Shown in pieces: positions 1 through 7,032 of a DNA stretch of 29,099 bases. Origin of the DNA: CAKOSP01 sp964370545 (GTDB lineage: Bacteria; Bacillota_I; Bacilli_A; RF39; UBA660). The DNA lies in the NCBI GenBank assembly GCA_964370545.1, contig CAYJJQ010000013.1:1-29099 (forward strand). The letters run 5' to 3'. The stretch's first letter is position 1. Every line of letters begins with the position of its first letter. The position numbers were made by a program, and so were the translations under genes. The notes beneath the pieces are model-generated. The model was given only the letters and a program-made list of their open reading frames with translations, was not told the DNA's origin and ran no database searches.

Positions 1-264
1 TCATTAAATGAAGGTCAAGCAAATCAAACTAAAATGATGATTAATATTATGATGATAGTTATTTTAATATCATCTGTTAATTTTCCAACTGCACTACTTT
101 TTTATTGGATAGTAACTTATGCCTTTATAGCATTACAAACATATTTTATTAAATATTATTTAGGAGATAGAAAACCTAAAAAAGAAAAAGAAAATATAAC
201 AATAAAAGAAAAAGCAGATAAAAAATCAATAAAAGAAAAAGTTGAAAAAAAAGAAGGTAAATAA
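1..264 (+). CDS. yidC: Membrane protein insertase YidC/SpoIIIJ, C-terminal part (5' end outside window)
   Basis: The frame is open from base 1, so the gene begins upstream. The 87 visible residues start with a polar stretch ending QTKMM, followed by two hydrophobic segments (about residues 13-30 and 33-53) with the FPTALLFYWIV pattern of the last membrane helices of YidC/Oxa1 proteins. A Lys/Glu-rich cytoplasmic tail of about 30 residues follows. The family inserts membrane proteins with or without SecYEG; in spore formers the SpoIIIJ paralogue also works in the forespore. Its stop overlaps the start of jag by one base (TAATG), the same pair as spoIIIJ-jag in B. subtilis. Identification rests on the C-terminus plus the partner gene. 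Confidence 0.9.
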   Translation, partial: SLNEGQANQTKMMINIMMIVILISSVNFPTALLFYWIVTYAFIALQTYFIKYYLGDRKPKKEKENITIKEKADKKSIKEKVEKKEGK

Positions 265-872
265 TGAAGAGAATTGAAAAAGAAGCAAAAACATTTGAAG
301 AAGCATTAGAATTTATATTAAATGATAATAAATTAACAGAAAATGATGTAGTATACAAAAAAGAAACTGTTAAGGGTAAATTATTTAAAGGTGAAACTGT
401 AAAAGTAACTGTATTTACTAAAAAAGATCTATATGATTATATTAAAGAATATCTAAAAGAAATATGTAAAGGACTTAATTTAGATGTGTCATTTGAAGTT
501 AAAACAAAAGAAAATAGAACTACTATTAAAATGTTTTCTGAAAATAACCCAATATTAATTGGTAAGAATGGACATACTATAAAAGCTTTAGAAACATTAG
601 TTAGACAAAAAATGACTGCTGATTTTGATATTTCATTTAAAGTTACTCTAGATGTTGAAAATTACAAAGATAAAAGAGAAGCAAGATTAATTAGATTAGG
701 TAAAGATACAGCTAAGGAAGTTTTAAAAACAAAAAATACTATACATTTAGAAAATATGAATTCATTTGAAAGAAGAATAGTTCATAACACATTAAATAAT
801 TTTGATAACATAAATACACATAGTGAAGGTGAAGAACCGAATAGACACATTGTTGTTGAATATAAAAAGTAA
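264..872 (+). CDS. jag: RNA-binding protein Jag/KhpB (Jag-N, KH and R3H domains)
   Basis: A 202-residue cytoplasmic RNA-binding protein. Residues 1-50 form the Jag-N domain. A KH domain follows with its G-K-N-G loop at 100-103. The R3H domain covers about 150-200, with FERRIVH (168-174) and the closing HSEGEEPNRHIVV motif. KhpB works with KhpA in binding RNAs and affects cell elongation and division in Firmicutes. Length and domain order are normal for the family. It is translationally coupled to yidC (1-base overlap) and ends in an intrinsic terminator whose stem contains its stop codon. Confidence 0.95.
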   Translation: MKRIEKEAKTFEEALEFILNDNKLTENDVVYKKETVKGKLFKGETVKVTVFTKKDLYDYIKEYLKEICKGLNLDVSFEVKTKENRTTIKMFSENNPILIGKNGHTIKALETLVRQKMTADFDISFKVTLDVENYKDKREARLIRLGKDTAKEVLKTKNTIHLENMNSFERRIVHNTLNNFDNINTHSEGEEPNRHIVVEYKK

Positions 873-890
873 TTAACGTTACTTTTTTTT
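864..890 (+). terminator. Intrinsic terminator after jag
   Basis: A 9-bp stem (864-872 with 879-887) around loop TTAACG, running into a T tract. The jag stop codon (870-872) is part of the left stem arm. Confidence 0.85.
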
Positions 891-940
891 CTTGATAATA
901 TTAACTTAATATGATAAATTAAACAGAAGAGGAAGAAAAA

Positions 941-1357
941 ATGAATGTATTAGAAGAATTAGAAAAAATATTTAACAATAATTTTAAATATTTAGAAAGT
1001 GAAAATAAAACAGTAAGTAAAGAAAAAAGAAGATGGCAATTAAATAAAGTTCAAATAGCAGTTACAGTATCAGCTTTTTTAGGATATAACAGTGGAGTAT
1101 TATTAGAAATGTTAGAATCAAATAATGCGCCTTTAATTAATTTTATATTAATAACTTATGGGGTTATACTAACTGCAAATCATGTTAATTACGGGGATTA
1201 TTATAAAAAATCTTTAAAAAATTATAATAAGACATTATTAAGTGCGCAAGCATTAGAATATTCTTTAGAAAATATGCAAAATGAAGAATCATTAGATATA
1301 ATGTTAGAAGAAAAACCTATGCAACGTATTATAAGTAAAAATATAGATAATATATAA
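941..1357 (+). CDS. Small protein of unknown function with two hydrophobic segments
   Basis: A 138-residue protein I do not recognise. It has a charged N-terminal part (1-36, rich in Glu, Asn and Lys), two moderately hydrophobic segments (about 37-55 and 64-82) that could be membrane helices joined by a short loop, and a polar, probably helical C-terminal part (85-138). An AGAGGAAG Shine-Dalgarno lies ahead of the ATG. It sits between jag and mnmE, which are usually adjacent, so it is an insertion into a conserved cluster. It has its own start after the jag terminator and no terminator before mnmE (33-base gap), so it is probably co-transcribed with mnmE. Composition matches its neighbours. 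Confidence 0.75.
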   Translation: MNVLEELEKIFNNNFKYLESENKTVSKEKRRWQLNKVQIAVTVSAFLGYNSGVLLEMLESNNAPLINFILITYGVILTANHVNYGDYYKKSLKNYNKTLLSAQALEYSLENMQNEESLDIMLEEKPMQRIISKNIDNI

Positions 1358-1390
1358 TTAAAATTAAAAAGAATAAAAAGGAGAATATTT

Positions 1391-2731
1391 ATGAATAAAA
1401 CTATCGCGGGTATTTCAAATACCCCATCAAATAGTGCTATTTCTATAATTAGGGTATCGGGTCCTGATGCATTTTCTATTGTAAATAAAATTTTTTCTAG
1501 AGATTTGACTAAATTTGAAAGTCATACTATAAACTATGGTTATATAAAAGAAAATGAAAATATTATAGACGAGGTTTTATTATCAGTTATGAAAGCTCCA
1601 AAAACTTATACTTGTGAAGATTTGATTGAAATAAATTGCCATGGAGGCATAAGTACAACTAATAAAATATTTGAGTTATTATTAGATAGTGGGGCAAGCA
1701 TTGCTGAACCAGGAGAATTTACTAAAAGAGCATTTTTAAATGGAAGAATAGATTTAACAAAAGCAGAAGCAGTTAATGATTTAATTTCATCAAAAACGGA
1801 TAAAGCTAGAGAAATGGCTATTAATGCGATAAATGGTAGATTATATACTAAAATAAATGACTTAAGAACAACTATTGCTAAAATAATTAGTAATATAGAA
1901 GTTAATATAGATTATCCTGAATATACTGATGAACTAGAAGTAACTAACAATTTAATAGATAAATACTTAGAAGATATTAATAATAATTTAAAATCAATAA
2001 TAAAAGATTCAGAAACAGGAAGAATTATTAAAAATGGTATTAACATAGCAATAGTGGGAAAACCTAATGTAGGAAAAAGCAGCTTACTTAATGCATTTTT
2101 GGATGAAGAAAAAGCAATTGTTACTTCTATTGCTGGAACTACTAGAGATATTGTAGAAGGAGCAATAACATTAGAAGGAATTGAATTAAATTTTATAGAT
2201 ACAGCAGGAATAAGAAAAACAGATGATGTAGTAGAAAAAATAGGGGTGGAAAAAAGTAAAGAGGCATATTCGAAAGCTGATTTAGTAATAGTGGTATTAA
2301 ATAATAATGAAATTTTATCAACGGATGATTTAGAAATTATTAATAATATATCACCAGATAAAAGAATTATATTTGTAAATAAAAATGATTTAGATAAAAG
2401 ATTAAATTTAGATTTGGAATATATAACAGGTAATACAGTTAAATTAGATGGTATAGATAAATTAAAAGAAGCAATAAAGTCTAAATTGAATTTAACAGAT
2501 GTACTTAATAAAGATATGACATATTTAGGAAATTTAAGACAAATAGATTTAACTAAAAAAGCATCTAAAGCAATAGAATCTGCAATAAAATCTAAACAAG
2601 AAAATATGCCTATTGATTTAATAGAAATAGATATAAAGTCAGCATGGCAATATTTAGGAGAATTAACTGGAGAATTTTACGAAGATGAACTAGTTGATAA
2701 TATATTTTCTAATTTCTGTTTAGGAAAATAA
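1391..2731 (+). CDS. mnmE: tRNA modification GTPase MnmE
   Basis: A 446-residue GTPase that, with MnmG, installs carboxymethylaminomethyl groups on the wobble uridine (U34) of certain tRNAs. The N-terminal tetrahydrofolate-binding domain starts MNKTIAGISN. The G domain shows G1 GKPNVGKS (223-230), TTRD (250-253), DTAG (270-273) and NKND (330-333). The C-terminus is F-C-L-G-K, keeping the conserved Cys (443). AAGGAG lies 7 bases before the ATG. Length is normal. A terminator separates it from mnmG, although their products form one complex. Confidence 0.97.
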   Translation: MNKTIAGISNTPSNSAISIIRVSGPDAFSIVNKIFSRDLTKFESHTINYGYIKENENIIDEVLLSVMKAPKTYTCEDLIEINCHGGISTTNKIFELLLDSGASIAEPGEFTKRAFLNGRIDLTKAEAVNDLISSKTDKAREMAINAINGRLYTKINDLRTTIAKIISNIEVNIDYPEYTDELEVTNNLIDKYLEDINNNLKSIIKDSETGRIIKNGINIAIVGKPNVGKSSLLNAFLDEEKAIVTSIAGTTRDIVEGAITLEGIELNFIDTAGIRKTDDVVEKIGVEKSKEAYSKADLVIVVLNNNEILSTDDLEIINNISPDKRIIFVNKNDLDKRLNLDLEYITGNTVKLDGIDKLKEAIKSKLNLTDVLNKDMTYLGNLRQIDLTKKASKAIESAIKSKQENMPIDLIEIDIKSAWQYLGELTGEFYEDELVDNIFSNFCLGK

Positions 2732-2742
2732 AAAATATAAAT

Positions 2743-2769
2743 AAAAGTAGTGTATACTACTTTTTATTT
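2743..2769 (+). terminator. Intrinsic terminator after mnmE
   Basis: Perfect 9-bp inverted repeat AAAAGTAGT / ACTACTTTT around loop GTAT, followed by a T-rich stretch. It begins 11 bases after the mnmE stop. Confidence 0.8.
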
Positions 2770-2791
2770 GATTTAAAAAAAAAGTATTATA

Positions 2792-2800
2792 TGATATAAT
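2792..2800 (+). promoter_or_regulatory. Extended -10 promoter of mnmG
   Basis: TGATATAAT, a perfect TATAAT with the TGn extension; no good -35 at normal spacing. The expected start site near 2807 leaves a short leader containing the AGGAG of mnmG. Confidence 0.65.
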
Positions 2801-2824
2801 ACTCACGAAAAGCAGGAGTATTAT

Positions 2825-4633
2825 ATGATAGATATATTAATAGTAGGTGGAGGACACGCAGGATGTGAAGCAGCACATATAGCAGCAGTTTTAGGTAAAA
2901 AAACGGTTCTTTTAACTATGAATAAAGAGAATATAGCTGATATGCCATGTAATCCTTCGATTGGTGGAACTAGTAAAGGTGTTATAGTAAGAGAAGTTGA
3001 TGCATTAGGTGGTTTAATGGGTAAAATAGCAGATAAATCACACTTTCAAATGAAAATGTTAAATGCATCTAAGGGCCCTGCGGTAAGATGTTTAAGAGCT
3101 CAAGCCGATAAAATTGTATATCCTAAAAAAATGATAGAAGCATTAGAAAATACTAAAAATTTGGAAATAAGAGAAGGAAAAGTAGAAAATTTAATAGTAG
3201 AAAAAGGGGTAGTAACAGGTGTTATTTTAGATAATGGAGAAAAAATATTAAGCAAAATTGTAATATTAACTACTGGAACTTATACAAAGGCAAATATATT
3301 AGTTGGTCACAATTCAATTGAATCTGGACCGCATGGAGAAGATAGATCTAATTATTTATCAGATAATTTAAAAAAATTAGGATTAAATATAATAAGATTA
3401 AAAACAGGAACTCCGCCAAGAATAAAAAAAGATTCTATTAATTTTAAAGTAATAAAAGAAGAACCAGGAGACAAAGAAGCATATACATTTAGTTTTGATA
3501 ATACTCCTTTATATGATCCTAAAAATCAAAGAAGTTGTTATTTAGTATTTACAAATGAAAATACTCATAAAGTAATTTTAGATAATATTGATAAGAGTGC
3601 TATGTATGGAGGAACTATAACAGGAATAGGTCCAAGATATTGTCCTTCAATAGAAGATAAATTAATGAGATTTAAAGATAAAGAAAGACACCAATTATTT
3701 TTAGAACCTGAAAGTAATTACACAGATGAATGGTATTTACAAGGCTTTTCTACTAGCATGCCAGAAGATATGCAAGAAAAGATGGTAAAAAGTATTATAG
3801 GATTAGAAAATGCTGAAATAACTAAATATGCATACGCAATAGAATATGATGCAATAGACGCATTAGAAATCAATCCATCTTTAGAAAATAAGAAAATAGA
3901 AAACTTATTTACTGCTGGACAAATAAATGGAACGAGTGGTTATGAAGAAGCCGCCGGACAAGGAATTATAGCTGGTATAAATGCATCTCTTAAATTAGAT
4001 AGTAAAAAACCATTAGTTTTAAGAAGAGATGAGGCATATATAGGTGTTTTAATAGATGATTTAGTTACTAAAGGTACAATAGAACCATATAGAATGTTAA
4101 CATCAAGAGCAGAGTTTAGACTTATTTTAAGACATGATAATGCTGATTTAAGATTAAGAGAATATGCAAATAATATAGGTACAATAAGTAAATCAACATA
4201 TGATAAATTTGTAGATAAGAAAAAACAAATAAACAAGTTATTAACAGAAGATTTGATGCAAAATATAAAATTAGAAGATAAAAGTATAAAACTATATGAT
4301 TATTTAAAAAGACCGGAAGTTAATATTAATGACTATATTACTGAAGGGTATTCTAAAGAGGTTTTAGAGCAAGCATCTATAGCTGTTAAATATGAAGGTT
4401 ATATTCAAAAAGCATATGAACAAGCAGAAAGATTAAAAAAGCTAGAAGAAAAACAAATACCAGAGGATATTGACTATGAAAAAATTGCTAATCTTGCAAG
4501 TGAAGCAAAACAAAAGTTAATACAAGTAAGACCTAAAACAATAGCACAGGCAGCAAGAATAAGCGGAGTTAATCCAGCAGATATATCAGTACTAGCAGTA
4601 TATTTAAAGAAAGAGTATGGTAAAAATGAATAA
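2825..4633 (+). CDS. mnmG: tRNA uridine-5-carboxymethylaminomethyl modification enzyme MnmG (GidA)
   Basis: A 602-residue FAD protein, partner of MnmE in making cmnm5U34 in tRNA. The FAD-binding motif GGGHAGCEAA is at 8-17. Other family hallmarks are MPCNPSIGGTSKG, KMLNASKGPAVRCLRAQADK, the LKTGTPPR segment, NGTSGYEEAAGQG and the C-terminal helical domain ending in RPKTIAQAARISGVNPADI. The length is slightly short of the usual 620-630 residues. AGGAG lies 6 bases before the ATG. The stop overlaps rsmG by 8 bases, so the two genes are coupled. Confidence 0.97.
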   Translation: MIDILIVGGGHAGCEAAHIAAVLGKKTVLLTMNKENIADMPCNPSIGGTSKGVIVREVDALGGLMGKIADKSHFQMKMLNASKGPAVRCLRAQADKIVYPKKMIEALENTKNLEIREGKVENLIVEKGVVTGVILDNGEKILSKIVILTTGTYTKANILVGHNSIESGPHGEDRSNYLSDNLKKLGLNIIRLKTGTPPRIKKDSINFKVIKEEPGDKEAYTFSFDNTPLYDPKNQRSCYLVFTNENTHKVILDNIDKSAMYGGTITGIGPRYCPSIEDKLMRFKDKERHQLFLEPESNYTDEWYLQGFSTSMPEDMQEKMVKSIIGLENAEITKYAYAIEYDAIDALEINPSLENKKIENLFTAGQINGTSGYEEAAGQGIIAGINASLKLDSKKPLVLRRDEAYIGVLIDDLVTKGTIEPYRMLTSRAEFRLILRHDNADLRLREYANNIGTISKSTYDKFVDKKKQINKLLTEDLMQNIKLEDKSIKLYDYLKRPEVNINDYITEGYSKEVLEQASIAVKYEGYIQKAYEQAERLKKLEEKQIPEDIDYEKIANLASEAKQKLIQVRPKTIAQAARISGVNPADISVLAVYLKKEYGKNE

Positions 4634-5327
4634 CAAAGAATTTATAAAGGGATTAAATGAATTAAATATAAAATATGATGATTCTATGTTAGAATTATTG
4701 GAAAAATATTATATATTTTTAAAAGATTATAACCAACATACTAATTTAACAAGAATTATTGAAAAAGAAGATGTATATTTAAAACATTTTTATGATAGTT
4801 TAACTATTACAAAAACAATAAATCTAAATGAAATAAATAATTTACTTGATATAGGTTCTGGAGCAGGATTTCCTGGAGTTGTATTAAAAATATTTTATCC
4901 TCATTTAAATATTACATGCTTAGATTCAAATAATAAAAAAACTAAATTTATTTCTTTATTATCTGATGAATTATGTATAAACATTAATGTAGTTAATGAT
5001 AGAGCTGAACATTTTGTTAAAAAAACTATTAACAGTTTTGATGTTGTAACAGCAAGAGCCGTAGCTAATTTAAGGGTATTAACAGAAATATCTGTTCCAT
5101 TTTTAAAAAAAGAAGGATATTTTATAGCTATGAAGGGTTCTTTAGAAGATGAATTAAAAGATACTCTAAGTACTATTGATAAATTAAAATTAACTATATT
5201 TAAAGAAGAGAGATTTAATTTACCAATAGAAAATTCTGAAAGAACAATATTAGTATTACAAAAAAATAATCTAAGTAATATTAAAAATTTAAGACCATAT
5301 GAAAAAATAATTAAAATTTCATTATAA
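4626..5327 (+). CDS. rsmG: 16S rRNA (guanine527-N7)-methyltransferase RsmG
   Basis: A 233-residue SAM-dependent methyltransferase modifying G527 of 16S rRNA. It shows HTNLTRI and VYLKHFYDSLT (RsmG signatures), the SAM-binding motif LLDIGSGAGFPG, and VTARAVANL further on. An in-frame ATG at 4617 exists, but the ATG at 4626 gives the family-like start MNNKEFIKGL and overlaps the mnmG stop as ATGAATAA, so I chose it. It is the last gene of the mnmG-rsmG unit; a terminator follows. Confidence 0.95.
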   Translation: MNNKEFIKGLNELNIKYDDSMLELLEKYYIFLKDYNQHTNLTRIIEKEDVYLKHFYDSLTITKTINLNEINNLLDIGSGAGFPGVVLKIFYPHLNITCLDSNNKKTKFISLLSDELCININVVNDRAEHFVKKTINSFDVVTARAVANLRVLTEISVPFLKKEGYFIAMKGSLEDELKDTLSTIDKLKLTIFKEERFNLPIENSERTILVLQKNNLSNIKNLRPYEKIIKISL

Positions 5328-5343
5328 AATTTATGTAAAGTTT

Positions 5344-5372
5344 AAAAAATAATTGCAAAATTATTTTTTTTA
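5344..5372 (+). terminator. Intrinsic terminator after rsmG
   Basis: Stem of 11 bp, AAAAAATAATT / AATTATTTTTT, with GCAA loop and continuing T tract. The stem has no G-C pairs, so it is weak in composition but regular in shape. Confidence 0.7.
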
Positions 5373-5408
5373 TTATAGTTTTAGTGTAACCTATAATTAG
5401 GTGATAGA

Positions 5409-5951
5409 ATGAAAGGGAAAAGAAAATCAATTAATGCAGATAAACTATTTATAAGTGCATTGCTACTTTTTGTAACGTTTATAGTATCTAATATAGTAGT
5501 TACAAGTACATTTGAAATAGGAAAAGAAACAATTTTATATAGCGTATTTATATACCCATTTGTATATTTCTTTGCTAACCAGATTACTAAAATATATGGT
5601 GCTAGTAAAACAATGGCTGTTTTATTTATTGCAATTATTATTCAGTGTTTAGTATATTATTTTTCATTAGATATACTTACTAATCCAATAACAACTGACA
5701 TATTAGTTGCTAGTATACTTGCATTTGGTATTAGTCAAATAATAAATGTATTAGCATATTTTGGAATTACTAAATCTAAAAATGTAAAATTAATGAATAT
5801 ATTTGGAATTTATGCTCTTGCATTACTAGTAGATGGTCTAATATTTACATATATATTTATTGGAGAATTTACTTTAGCATTTATATATGCCTTAATCATT
5901 AGGCTTGCAGTAGCATTATTTTTATCGTACATAGAATACAAAAATAGATAA
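5409..5951 (+). CDS. VUT-family (YhhQ-like) membrane transporter, possible queuosine-precursor importer
   Basis: A 180-residue integral membrane protein with about five or six hydrophobic segments. The stretch FIYPFVYFFANQITKIYGA has the spacing of the YhhQ/VUT signature (typically YPLTFLxTDxxxExYG), followed by a region like the family's ISQxxN segment (ISQIINVLAYFGI). Known YhhQ members import queuosine precursors for tRNA modification, which would fit the neighbouring tRNA-modification genes, but substrate is inference. The acidic residues usual in the signature are Asn/Thr here, so function may differ. GGTGAT lies just before the ATG, and no preQ1-riboswitch-like structure precedes it. 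A terminator overlaps its stop. Confidence 0.6.
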   Translation: MKGKRKSINADKLFISALLLFVTFIVSNIVVTSTFEIGKETILYSVFIYPFVYFFANQITKIYGASKTMAVLFIAIIIQCLVYYFSLDILTNPITTDILVASILAFGISQIINVLAYFGITKSKNVKLMNIFGIYALALLVDGLIFTYIFIGEFTLAFIYALIIRLAVALFLSYIEYKNR

Positions 5952-5974
5952 CCTAAATAATAGGTTATTTTTTT
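5948..5974 (+). terminator. Intrinsic terminator after the VUT-family gene
   Basis: 8-bp stem ATAACCTA / TAGGTTAT, loop AATAA, then a T run. The stop codon (5949-5951) lies inside the left stem arm. Confidence 0.85.
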
Positions 5975-5996
5975 ATTAGAAATTAATAATCATTAC

Positions 5997-6025
5997 TTGA
6001 AATAAATGTGAAAATAATGTAAAAT
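5997..6025 (+). promoter_or_regulatory. Promoter of noc
   Basis: -35 TTGAAA (5997-6002), 17-base spacer, -10 TAAAAT (6020-6025). Confidence 0.6.
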
Positions 6026-6049
6026 GTAATAAGAATAGAGGAATAAGAA

Positions 6050-7021
6050 GTGGATAATAATAAAGTGGTATTACAGATCCCTATAGAAAATATATTACCT
6101 AATCGTTTTCAACCACGATTAGCTTTTGACGATTCAGCATTATCTGATTTAGCAGCATCAATTAAAGTTCATGGTATTATTCAACCTTTAGTGGTTCGTA
6201 GATTAAATGATAAATATGAAATAATAGCTGGAGAAAGACGTTATCGAGCTGCTAAAATTGCAGGTCTTGTTTCTGTGCCAGCAATAATATCAGAGTTATC
6301 TGATGGTCAAAGTGCTGAAGTAGCTATAGTGGAAAATGTTCAAAGAAAAGATTTAACAGCAATAGAAGAGGCTAAATCATACAAAGCGCTTTTAGATAAA
6401 GGGTTAATGAATCAAGAAGATTTAGCTAGAAAAATGGGATTATCTCAAAGTGCTATTTCAAATAAATTAAGATTATTATCTTTAACTGTAGAAGTGCAAG
6501 ATGCAATATTAAATGAACAAATATCAGAAAGACATGCTAGAAGTTTATTAAAAATAAAAGATCAAAGTAAGCAAAATGAATTTTTGAATAAAATAATAAC
6601 TGAAAGATTAACAGTTAAAATGTTAGAAGAAGAAATAAAAAAAATAGAAGAAAAAGAATTACCAATAGTTAATAATGAAGTAGATATTGATGAAATAAAA
6701 AATACTGCTGTTAATATTATTCCGCCAGCAGAACCTACAGTAACAGCAAATATAGGGGAACCAAGTATGAATGATAATACTAAAACAAAATATCCAAACA
6801 AATTTTTTAACTTCTTAGAAGATTCATCTGTAAACATGGAAGAGTCAAAGCCTCCAGCAGAAGAAATAGAATTGTTAGATTTTATTGTTGATAACATAGA
6901 ACTTGAAGAAAGCAAAACAGTAAAAGAAATTAAAGAATTTATAAACAAATATCCAAATATTATTACAACAGAAGAAGAAGACGATGGTTTTGTAAACATA
7001 ACTATAAAAATCCCTAAATAG
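6050..7021 (+). CDS. noc: ParB-family nucleoid occlusion protein (Noc-like)
   Basis: A 323-residue ParB/Noc protein starting at GTG with AGAGG 8 bases upstream. The N-terminal ParB/Srx (CTP-binding) domain shows NRFQPR, GIIQPLVVR, AGERRYRAAK and ENVQRKDLTAIEEA. A helix-turn-helix follows (QEDLARKMGLSQSAISNKLRLL), then ISERHARSLLKIKD. The segment from about 215 to 265 is Pro/Asn/Thr-rich and probably disordered, and the C-terminal part should dimerise. Noc binds specific sites and keeps the division septum off the nucleoid, while ParB acts in segregation. Position after rsmG matches noc; no parA or second parB follows, so it could also serve as the only ParB. No parS or Noc-binding palindrome was seen. 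Confidence 0.85.
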   Translation: MDNNKVVLQIPIENILPNRFQPRLAFDDSALSDLAASIKVHGIIQPLVVRRLNDKYEIIAGERRYRAAKIAGLVSVPAIISELSDGQSAEVAIVENVQRKDLTAIEEAKSYKALLDKGLMNQEDLARKMGLSQSAISNKLRLLSLTVEVQDAILNEQISERHARSLLKIKDQSKQNEFLNKIITERLTVKMLEEEIKKIEEKELPIVNNEVDIDEIKNTAVNIIPPAEPTVTANIGEPSMNDNTKTKYPNKFFNFLEDSSVNMEESKPPAEEIELLDFIVDNIELEESKTVKEIKEFINKYPNIITTEEEDDGFVNITIKIPK

Positions 7022-7032
7022 GGATTTTTTTA
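7006..7032. terminator. Bidirectional terminator between noc and the penicillin-binding protein gene
   Basis: 10-bp stem AAAAATCCCT / AGGGATTTTT, loop AAAT, with T runs at the end in both directions. It contains the noc stop (7019-7021) and the minus-strand stop of the penicillin-binding protein gene (7030-7032), so it serves both genes. Confidence 0.9.

Noticed and set aside
1408..1424. Hairpin GGGTATT-TCA-AATACCC in the first codons of mnmE
   Set aside because: It lies in codons for the conserved GISNTPS segment, has no T tract and no link to the ribosome-binding site; probably incidental.
3940..4236. 98-codon minus-strand frame inside mnmG
   Set aside because: Antisense to conserved mnmG sequence, no ribosome-binding site and no recognisable product.
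5373..5408. preQ1 riboswitch ahead of the VUT-family gene
   Set aside because: The short leader lacks the pseudoknot-forming hairpin and A-rich tail of preQ1-I, and there is no room for larger classes.
6562..6999. 145-codon minus-strand frame in the noc C-terminal region
   Set aside because: Ser-rich shadow of the Glu/Asn-rich noc coding strand, without signals.
5952..7021. parS or Noc-binding site near noc
   Set aside because: I looked for GTTTCACGTGAAAC-like and CCCGGGAAAT-like palindromes in and around the gene and saw none.
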